From Malachius bipustulatus (lineage: Eukaryota; Arthropoda; Insecta; Coleoptera; Melyridae), in assembly GCA_910589415.1 (NCBI GenBank), contig OU342632.1, positions 38,143,637-38,207,636 on the forward strand: a DNA stretch of 64,000 nt, given 5' to 3'. The notes below the pieces were generated by a model. The model worked only from the letters and a program-made list of their open reading frames with translations, searched no databases and was not told the origin of the DNA. Below, in pieces: positions 54,975 through 64,000 of this stretch. How positions within the stretch are numbered: the stretch's first letter is position 1; each line of letters begins with the position of its first letter. Position numbers and translations under genes: made by a program.

Positions 54975-55577
54975 TAAGGCGGCTCTCACACTGAGGCAAC
55001 AAGCAATAAGCAACTGGCAATACGCAACACGCAATAATATTGCTGACAAGTATTTTACATAGAATTAAATTGGGGGTCTCATATTAGAGCAATTCGATAT
55101 CGGTCGAACCAAAAATATTGCTGGTTGCGGGGATAATATTGCTAGCGATACGCCGTGCATGTTGAAAAGCAATAATTATTGCAGTTTGAAAGTCATATGA
55201 CGTACGAAGTTTATGCATAGATAACTACGTTTTATTATTTTATATTATTAAAAGTTCGAAAATGTCGGATGATCCAGTTTTAATACAAAATTCGTAGAAA
55301 TAGTGGAAAAATATCCCTGTATTTACGATTTTACTCGAAAGGACCACAGCAGAAGAGAAGTGATCATTCGGTAACAGTTTTGAAATCGGGTAGGATGGGC
55401 TCTGAGTTCCCTTGGGCAGATGCTTCCCCATTCGGAGTCGTCGGATGACATGATGATCAGAGGTTTCTGGCAATACTGTTGTTTCAATGTGAGAGAGAAC
55501 CAAAATAATATTGCGTATTGCTTATTGACAGTTGCTAGTTGCTTATTGCTTGTTGCCTCAGTGTGAGAGCCGCCTTA
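54975..55577. mobile_element. 603-bp MITE with heptad-repeat TIRs
   Basis: The terminal inverted repeats of about 70 bp begin TAAGGCGGCTCTCACACTGA. Their inner part is a run of heptamers of the form GCAAYAN (gcaacaa, gcaataa, gcaatac, gcaacac, gcaataa). The right TIR carries the same pattern with an extra unit. The interior has no transposase. The superfamily is not assigned. Confidence 0.8.
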
Positions 55578-55579
55578 GG

Positions 55580-57245
55580 TGTCAATATTGCTTATAATGA
55601 CATCGAGGTATTTCCAAGGGTATTAATATAGTCAAATTTACCTACTATCGAACTTAGTACAAACAGCTGCTAAGGGAAAAACTTTATACACAACTTTCAT
55701 AAAAGTGATTCTTTACACACCCTGGATGATTGAATGAATTTAAGGGGATGGAAAGTGTGGCAATGCATTTTCAAGTATATCACTTTTGTCTTCCGCGATA
55801 AATAAGGAATCTAATAAAATACGGATCTCAGAGCAAACAAAATTTTTTGTTTGATTTCTTTCACATCTTCCCGCGACGACAATGTAGGACTCGTACACAC
55901 AATATCGTCGACAGGAGCAGAATAAATTCAATTTTCGGTTTAAACTCGCTGCTGATAGAATTTACTCTTGTGCCCCGACTGGAACGATTTTCGCTACGCC
56001 ACGATAAGTAAACATGTCTGATCCCGGAATTGGAACACGTATCGACTAATTCCGGGAAGGAATAAATAGGGTAATACCTTTAAGGTATAAAATGAAATCT
56101 TAGCTCCAACGCAATAACGATTTCCTCTTGAATAGTTATTCAGTTATGCAGAAGTTTCCTATGACGGTAATATCCTTGTTTTTAATTTGTTATCCTTGTT
56201 ACAAAAATAACCAACGATTTTTTTTTCATTAAGAAAGCAGATTTTTATTGTTTCTAAGTAACCAGGCTACTGGGAATAGCTTTTGATGTCTCTCATGGTA
56301 ATTGATTAAATTTTTAGAAATTGGACAAGAAGTCAAGATCCTGGATGAGAAATTGTATAAATCATTATTTAGTGACAGAAAATAGAGTTTCTATTATTTA
56401 GGTAGGGTGCTAGGAGTCACTTTACTTTTTGAAACAGTAAATAAAGGTGTTCACAGACCAACGAGAGACTGCGGGATCCGAGCATGGGACGTAATTTTGC
56501 AGCGGAAAATGCATGAATGGCAACGCGTCAATATGTGTTTTTGCATTTCCCGCTGCACAATAATTTCATCCCTCGTTCGGATTCCTCAGCTCCCACTCTC
56601 CTCCCGCTTCCGCAGTCAGGCGTTGGCGTATGATCATCGTAATGTTTTAATTATTATTATGCTTCATCAATCTAAGACCGAACAATTTTATGTGAACATG
56701 GAATGAGCAGCAAAGGACTTTGAATTTCAAAACAGGTTCTTCTTTCAGAACAAAATTAAATGAAAATTAATGCAGGAGCTTCATTCTACACCAGCAAACT
56801 TTACTAACACTAACAGACTGCTACAAATAAGAGGAGATACAATAAGTAGATGGATCAAATACCAAAGTCAGCATTACACTCCATAACACTTAAATAATCA
56901 CATACAAAATCGCCCCACTCTGATCCTTCTACATTACGTGATGAGAGTCGGACTCCATGAATTTTACCCCTTTTTGAATGTAACCTGGAAATAGTAGAAA
57001 TCCTCAATTTGTTTCATTATGACCCCACTTACCTGTAAAGTGCACTGAAATTATCTGCTAGAGAAAGGGATTCGTGTTTACGTTTTTAGAGTAGTTGGAG
57101 TGATTGCGAACTTACACAGGTTTGCGTTTACTTTAGGGATATTGGTGGCAGGGATATAAAGAGTGTTCAACTCCTTGAGCGATTATATTAATTAATAAAG
57201 ACTGGGACAGCACATTAATAAAAACTACTATACAACCTCTTCTAA
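55580..57245. other. intergenic DNA with one foldback
   Basis: No gene is recognised. The frame at 56407-56706 overlaps a hairpin (listed separately) and is probably spurious. Confidence 0.4.
56475..56590. repeat. imperfect hairpin / small MITE
   Basis: tccgagcatgggacgtaatt followed by tgcagcggaaaatgca pairs with tgcatttcccgctgca and ttcatccctcgttcgga. Arms are about 40 bp around a 25-base loop. Outer similarity (gactgcggga / cccgcttccgcagtc) suggests it extends to about 56450-56625. Confidence 0.65.
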
Positions 57246-57677
57246 ATGAATGGCTAAGTGCAGAAAGGGAAGTACTAACATTTTAACGAAAAATGAGTTA
57301 CACATGCTTTCATGTAGTTTCGACCTAGCCCGATCGTTTGGCGCAGAAAAGAAAGTCATGCGATGCGATTTAGTTGTTCTTATAGGCTACGCAGAAAATC
57401 CCGTTTGATGCAGAAAGGAAAGTACTACAACAATACTTTCCTTTCTGCTCTTAACAGTTTTAAATTTGCGAGATTTTAAAAATAATAATGGCACAGATAA
57501 GGTAACACACAAAGTGAAACTTGCTCTTCTTCATAATAATTATTTATTTACATGGCACAATTAATTAATAAAAAAATGCGTCGATGCAGATTAAGAGCAG
57601 TGCCTACCCAGTTTATATTGATTTTCTCAGAACTAATATTTTGAAGTACTTCCCTTTCTGCACTTAGCCGTTCAAAT
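57246..57677. mobile_element. 432-bp MITE with 29-bp TIRs
   Basis: GAAYGGCTAAGTGCAGAAAG and the following bases at the left recur inverted at the right with one mismatch in 29. A second, internal copy pair (gcagaaaggaaagta / tactttcctttctgc, 57410-57450) forms a hairpin. A possible AAAT duplication flanks it. Non-coding. Confidence 0.75.
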
Positions 57678-57679
57678 AA

Positions 57680-58745
57680 TTTCTAAAGCTTAACCAGCCG
57701 CTGTGTCTGTCAGGCATCAGGATGAAAATGCCAGTCACATTTATATAAGGAAATATTAGTTTCCAACTGGAATACTTTTCATACCTCTAGTGACCCAAAT
57801 TCAGTGGACTTTCAACTTTCGGGTACGCATTGTCTCTCTGCAATTACCAGCTTGCGCGACCACCAATCAACCGTTTATGTAACCTGACTGGGTAGCTTAG
57901 AAACTTCTAGACATAATATGTATACAAAGAGGGTTTTTTCTTTAAATACAAGATCATAAAGTTGAATAGATTATTACCTAAGCAATTGTGCTGCTAAAGC
58001 TTAGCTGATAATAATTATTATGTAAACTTTTTCAAAAGTACCTCTGTCTAGGCTGCGACGGTGTGTACAAATACATTATACATCTTACCAAGTATCAACC
58101 CTCTCGATATAATGTTATTTTTTGTTGTAACTGAAAGGGAGAATTTTTCTTGCTTTGTTCTCGAAAATCTGGTTTGAACTTTAACTACATTTTTATTGTC
58201 AGCAATTTAAACCTTCTGAAACAAGCTAGACCATAGTAAGTTTACATGAAACTATCAATACGTGGCAAATGCTCAGATTTCTATAGTTTCCAGAATAGGT
58301 GAAAGGTCATTTCTATAACCACCAGACCAGATTTAACAAGATACGGTCTTTGTGCAAACTTTGAAAACACTCTGGAATTTAGGGGTGCACCATATTATGT
58401 AATGAAGCTTAATACAAATCTTGTATTCAGCTAGGGATCGATGTAGAGAAGCGACTGCGTAATTTCTGCATCAACTTTGCCTTGAACACCTATAAAAGTA
58501 TCTACTCGTATTTAGCTCTACAGTGTCCACCAAAAAGGTCAATATGGGAAATTTTTTGTTTTATATCTTTTTTGCAAACGATTTTTTTCATAATTTTGTG
58601 CTTCTCAAAGGATTAGATTTGAGCATTTACATCTGCATGATAAATTTCACATCCAGAAAAAATGTTTATATAAATTTCAAAATTATAAGAAACATAATAT
58701 TTCGAAAAATGAAAGGGCTTTGCGGGAAATTTAGGCAAAATAGGT
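57680..58745. other. AT-rich intergenic DNA
   Basis: No gene, RNA or repeat is recognised. Confidence 0.4.
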
Positions 58746-60065
58746 AGCCGCAAGGTGCTATGATCGTACCTCCGGCTGGAATTTTGTGAGGTAGTTAGCG
58801 GAACCATCATGAGGTGGTTGGCGGAATCATCGAGTGCTTGAAGGTCATACACATGAAATAGGTAATTCGTCAGACGGCGAGGTCACTGCTAAAGGGATGT
58901 CAGGGGTCCTCAAATCTGTATTTTTTCTTGCTTCCTCTGTCTTTCATCTCAACATATTATCTCACAGACCTTTTTAAACACATATAATAATCGTCAGACG
59001 AAAAGACCGCTGCTACATTCCTTTGCGATACCGCAAATTTCTGGCGACCCGACCATAGTTATATTATTCGCCATGGGGAGCTTCATATACTATACCGTGC
59101 GAGTACTGGGGCTCTAAACATAGACAAATAAGTGCCCTGTACGATTATGTTGAATACTGAATCTTTATACATATTAGAGAAATTGTTAAGGCTCTACTTC
59201 AACGAGAATCATAGATACCACTTCAATGTTGATATTGTTACAAACAATCCCATTGAAATAATTTACCATAGAAACTATCAATTTCAATTCGCAAAAAAAA
59301 TTTGGCATGCAGTCTCAGTACTCGCAAGGTGTGTGTAGTGGAAGTCCCATAGATCATTGAAAATCAACCCAATTTTTTTTTTAAATCCCTAATCATCTCT
59401 TACCTGGACAATGAACTAATAAAAAGATTCGCAGCCCTCCGAGTAATCTCGAAAGGCTCTAACAAATTAAGTCTAACCCTCAAATCATCTCCAACCTAAC
59501 GTGTTAAGTTGTTTTATATTGAGATAAAATTAATATAAGGCAAAAATATATACGTATTATTATTATTGTTCTACCTTTATAACAATCTTTGGTAGTTTTA
59601 CAATACACACACTTTTTTTACACGTTATTTTAGCACAGATTGTAGAAAATCAACTATTTTCTCAAACCGACAACTCTGCCCTAAATTTCCGCGCTGTGAC
59701 CTACTGTCCCCAGCGGATTTCGGCCGCGTGGCCCGGATTTTCCCGGCATCTCAAAGGGATCTTCGTCTGTGATATTGTGTAAAAACGCCAGACTGCGGTA
59801 AGAAAAAAAAAACAGATTTGAGAGCGTCTGACATCCATTTAGCACTGACCTAGTCGTCTGATGAATTACTTCATCTATCACCTTCAAACAGGTAGGTAAT
59901 AAGTAAATTTGCAGCCAGAGGTACGAATAATTTTTTTGACTTTGATCTAACGTGTTTTTTGGAGAAGTTTGGGTTGAATCTTTGCGGATGATACCTCTTG
60001 ATGGTTCCGCCAACCACCTCAGAAAATTCCAGCCGGAGATAGGTATGATCATAGCACCTGGCGGC
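58746..60065. mobile_element. 1.3-kb TIR element
   Basis: The left arm 58746-58940 and right arm about 59795-60065 are complementary. Shared are aggtgctatgat, ctccggctggaatttt, ggttggcggaa, and further in tcagacg and ctcaaatctgt. In the left arm the string gaggtRgttRgcggaaYcat occurs twice in tandem (about 58787-58835). The interior has no recognisable transposase. Confidence 0.75.
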
Positions 60066-60069
60066 CATC

Positions 60070-62368
60070 AGCTGTCAGTCTATTACATATTTACCAAATG
60101 TATTTTAAAGGAATTGCAATGAAGAAATCCATTGAATAATTTTAAGGCAATTTTAATGTAAAAATTTCAAGTTCCTGTATCATTTTTTTATCGTAGACTA
60201 GGATGCGAGTCTGCTCAATACCTGTTCTATATATTTTGAATCCGGGAATTGTTTCTTCTTGAAATTTATTTACTCCACATTTTTTTCGATAAATTAATAA
60301 ATTCTTTGAAAAAATACCGGGTTTTTCCATCGGTGTTCATTTCTATTATTGTACTGGACCCATAAAACATTTATAGGAAAGGGATTACGGGAAAAATCCA
60401 TGCAGGTACATTTAAGAAATGTGCACTAAATTTCTCCGGGTCACTAGGTACCTACAACAGACTATTAGATTAGACATCCTATTATAGAAACGATTTGTAG
60501 CGGAGTGCATTCGGAGGATTATCCAGAGACCGGCTAGTTAAAATATCCCCGCAATAAATTGCAGGAATCCATATAGGTAGGTATGTTCGAATCTAGATCC
60601 AGGTAATCTCTTGAAGGAATTTATAGAAACTTCAATTACATAGCAATGAACACTGTATTTAGATGTTATTGTGTTTACAGAAATTACTCGTACATATTCT
60701 CTGTAGAGACATGATGAACCTTAAACATTAAACGAATTATATTATTATTATATAATAATTTCTTATATAATTTCAATATTATATAGTTATTACATATCAT
60801 ACCATCTCTCTTAAGAGAAGTGCATATATGATATCACATTTATTTGTTGAGATAACAATCTTAAAAACTTATGTGTTTTTACATACTTACAACACTTTCG
60901 TGCCTAAACATAGACGATCTTATTATTATAATATTCAAAACGAATATTAATTGTTATTCAAGTCAGTCTGAGAAAGAGTTTGATGCAAATGTTCCGATTT
61001 TCAATCAGATCTCATTTACTCTATGTATAATTTATTTACTTAAGTCTATAAATTAAAATTCGCAATTGACTAGAAAATCATATTTTTCTTTATATTATGT
61101 ATATTGTAAACATTCATTAAATTATTTCAAGTTAATAACAATTAATTGTTTTATGATATAGTAGAAGGATGTAACCATTAGCTATTTATATTAGCATAAA
61201 ACGATATGTTAGGAAATATGCTTCGTCAGATTGGAAGATAATTATGAATAATCATTTTGTCTAGTAAAGTTTATAAAGAAATTACAAAGTTTAGGGAAAA
61301 CAACACAATACATTTTGTTTGCTTTCAAGTTATTTCCACAAGATAATCAAAAGTATGTAGGTACATTGAAATAATTTACATCAGTTGAAATAGTTACTAG
61401 GCAAGTGCATTTCGATGCAGTAATCTGACCCTAATAATATTTTAATTCAAAACTTAAGACAGGAAAAAATTATTGGCGCTTTGTTTAATACAAATTTTCA
61501 AAATTTCGAAGCTCCAAGTAAATGATAAATTTTTTACCAATAATTTCGAATTACCAGCAGTTTCCAATACCTATATCTACTGAGATATAAATAAATATAG
61601 GTACCTATGAACTTGGATTATGTCGTATAATCAGCAGTTCTGGAAGTTTGAAATGTCTCAGGACATAATTCCAAAAATTATGTCCTGGTCATTTTTTTTT
61701 TACCATTCACCAAGCGTATTGAGAAGACATGTAGACATATAGCAGCTTGCAAGCTAGAGAGGTGGTATAAGAAAACAAGTATCCCCAAGGCGCATACAAA
61801 ATTTTACGTTTTATTAGTGTTTCCCAAAGTTTTAATAAATTTTACGAAGTAGTTTATGAATGTCTTGGGTTTAATAACAGTAAAAATAAGTTGCCCTAGT
61901 AAGCTCATTATACCCGCAAGTGTCCTATGTATCTACCCTTACTTCTAGTGCCCTCATTCCCAACTTGCTTGCAAGAAATACGAGTAAGCAGTACCAATAT
62001 ATCAAATTACATTGTAGGTACCTACTATTCGTTTCTATTACCAGCTTAAATGAAATTTCAAATAACTGCATTATGAATAAAGTCGATATTATTAACTTTA
62101 AATTTACACTAAAATGATCCATGTAATGAAGATATGATATGCCCTATTTTTTATTGTTGATGTAATTTCGTTTTGTTTTGAGATTCTTGCAGTATTGGTG
62201 ACGGTTTTTAGCACTTAATTTTTATGTTTTTTGAGTCGCAAGAAGCTTTTATTTCTAAGCAGCTAAGAAGAAATTACTATTTTTACGTTTTCTTGATAAT
62301 TTGACACCAACACTGACTGACAGGTTCTTTATATTTTGACTTTAGATATAAAATAATCTCAAAATATA
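60070..62368. other. AT-rich intergenic DNA
   Basis: No gene is recognised. A perfect hairpin lies at 61659-61670 with 61676-61687 (caggacataatt stem, 5-base loop). 60720-60830 is very AT-rich with small palindromes. Confidence 0.4.
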
Positions 62369-62949
62369 CAGGGTGTACCAGCTCGATTTAGACAACGGTA
62401 AGGGCCGTGTAGGTCTCGTCAAGGCGAAACGTTTTTTTATTTGGAGTTTTTGGATTTGGACCTTCGTTGCGGAAATATGGCCGACTTCCGGTTTTTAGTT
62501 TTTTGGCTCCAGTTTCGGCATTTTTAGGTTCTCGCCCAAACTGAAACTAGTTTTGGAAACTCCTTAGCTTCAGTTACAACTTTCATATTGAAGTCAAGGT
62601 TCTATCTCTGTTGGATTCAAAATGGCGACATGCCCAAGACTTTAAATTTTAAGTCTTTGGATCAATTCAAATTGAATCAAATTGAAAAATTAAAATTTTG
62701 AATCCAACAGAGATAGAACCTTGACTTCAATATGAAAATTGTAACTGAAGCTAAGGAGTTTCCAAAACTAGTTTCAGTTTGGGCGAGAACCTAAAAATGC
62801 CGAAACTGGAGCCAAAAAACTAAAAACCGGAAGTCGTCCATATTTCCGCAACTAAGGTCCAAATCCAAAAACTTCAAATAAAAAAACGTTTCGTCTTGAC
62901 GAGACCTACACGGCCCTTACCGTTGTCTAAATCGAGCTGGTACACCCTG
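62369..62949. mobile_element. 581-bp CAGGGTG foldback MITE
   Basis: TA-flanked. It starts CAGGGTGTACCAGCTCGATT and is complementary to its other half almost to the centre at about 62660 (ctagttttggaaactcctta, aggttctatctctgttggat and their complements). Non-coding. Confidence 0.9.
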
Positions 62950-62951
62950 TA

Positions 62952-63551
62952 TATTAAAGAAGATATAGCCAGGATTAGATAACCTTCACCTCCCCTCCTA
63001 ATAGGATGTGATGGACCTAAGATTTCAGTAATGCTTACTTTCAATACTTTCAATAAATAAATATTTAATAAACCATAAACCGATCTGTTTGTAAAACAAG
63101 TGGTAACATGAAAATGCAATAGGTAAATCAGCGATGTTTAATAACAAGACCCTGACCAGTACCAGCTTGGACACCAGAAACCGAAACACCTTTGAATACC
63201 CATTCCTACTAAGCTTTAACCCGATGGTGATCGTGACCTAATTACAAGAACCAGCTAGGAGTTCATCACATGAAGATCCTGCTAGGGCTTTAAGTTTATC
63301 ACAAGGATATCTAGGGATTAGCGGTTTGATCACTTCGAGAGTTGGTGTAAAAGTCCAAAAAGACGCCTAAATAATGTACATAAGGATCGGTGAAGAATCC
63401 TACTACAACCCAGAATCAGATTTTTTTATTATTTTCCAATAAGTAGGAATGATCGACAGCGTATTTTGACAGCATGTACCGGTCATATTGGTGAAGTGAA
63501 GCTACAGTTGTCAAACCAGCAGGGAGACTTGTTTAGTCTTGACATTTAACC
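62952..63551. other. intergenic DNA, possibly the 5' end of the next transposon
   Basis: No gene is recognised. The last 100 bases before the transposase relic may contain its TIR, but the partner end lies outside the window. Confidence 0.35.
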
Positions 63552-64000
63552 ATGGAGCGCTATCCACATGATTGAACAACACATTGAAATTATTGTTAAA
63601 ATTGATCATTAAAATCAGTCATCAACGTTCCTTGTGCTGCGTTCAATTTATGTTCTCCGTGGCCGTCCAAGAGAGTTCACGATTCGTCGTTAATTCCTCA
63701 AATTTAAGACAACCGGGTAGTGGCCCATGAAGCAGTGCCATACGTCAAAGAACTTCATGGTCAATAGTGATCGATTAGGATGATGATAACGAACATATTG
63801 TGGCCTTTTCTATGGTATGATTCTCATAAAGATGTGGTTTCAACAGGACGGCGCCCCATGCCATACTGAACGTACGGCAAACATTGAATTTAATTCAAAG
63901 TTCAAGGGATTCGTCATCTCGCGTGGCAGCGATATCAACTACCCATCGAGATCGTGCTACATAACACGTATTGACTATTTACTGTAGGGCTACGTGAAAC
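63552..64000 (+). pseudogene. mariner-like DD41D transposase, degraded, cut by the window end
   Basis: Starts near ATG 63552 (MERYP). After a frameshift come EQHIEIIVKI and then RGRPREFTIRR followed by a stop, which resemble the N-terminal helix-turn-helix region of this family. A large middle part, including the first catalytic aspartate, is missing. From about 63835, WFQQDGAPCHT, then a stretch ending PSRS, then RIDYLL-stop-GYVK show the catalytic C-terminal part. The aspartates in QQDGA and RIDYLL are 41 residues apart, as in the 45206 relic. A stop replaces W in the LWGY motif. Non-functional. Confidence 0.75.

Noticed and set aside
56407..56706. 99-codon frame as a gene
   Set aside because: It spans a foldback hairpin, so the sequence is better explained as a MITE.

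Overview
This is AT-rich animal nuclear DNA. It has no operons, no prokaryotic gene packing and no complete host gene that I can recognise. The mobile elements suggest an insect: an I/R1/LOA-like LINE with an RNase H domain, several IS630-Tc1-mariner relics, and many TA-flanked foldback elements ending in CAGGGTG/CACCCTG. Abundant short runs such as AGGTACCTACCT would fit a sap-feeding hemipteran, but that is a weak inference. Almost everything that can be identified is transposable-element sequence in nested layers.

Layout. 1-3.9 kb is old inverted-repeat sequence. 3.92-4.93 kb is a 474-bp-armed palindrome, and each arm carries a motif that folds as a complete type I hammerhead self-cleaving ribozyme. 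4.97-6.96 kb is a decayed tandem array with a period of about 640 bp. 7.29-8.14 kb is a MITE. 8.1-15.8 kb looks mostly single-copy and non-coding. 15.8-17.5 kb holds a 5'-truncated LINE tail and a foldback inside a foldback. 17,545-23,305 is a full-length LINE with a 13-bp target-site duplication; its ORF1 is intact and its ORF2 is frameshifted near the start. 23.3-26.9 kb is single-copy-like DNA. 27,534-29,776 is a composite structure: two inverted, equal-length (765 bp) TA-flanked elements around a small THAP-domain reading frame. 36,181-39,281 is a Tc1/mariner-type transposon with 115-bp TIRs, a broken transposase and an 849-bp foldback inserted in it. 40.4-49.5 kb is dense with CAGGGTG foldbacks, including one (45,088-45,790) that still carries the C-terminal half of a DD41D transposase. 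50.6-51.5 kb has a decayed tyrosine-recombinase-like (Crypton-type) fragment between hairpins. 53-60 kb has a LINE RT remnant, a tRNA-like SINE head and four further TIR or foldback elements. 62.4-62.9 kb is another foldback, and the window ends inside a second decayed DD41D transposase.

How the parts relate. The 539-bp foldback at 40.4 kb has nearly the same 119-bp TIRs as the transposase-bearing element at 45.1 kb, so an autonomous/non-autonomous pair can be inferred. Foldbacks with different ends share one central module, which suggests module exchange. The items most worth following up are the paired hammerhead ribozymes and the THAP composite.
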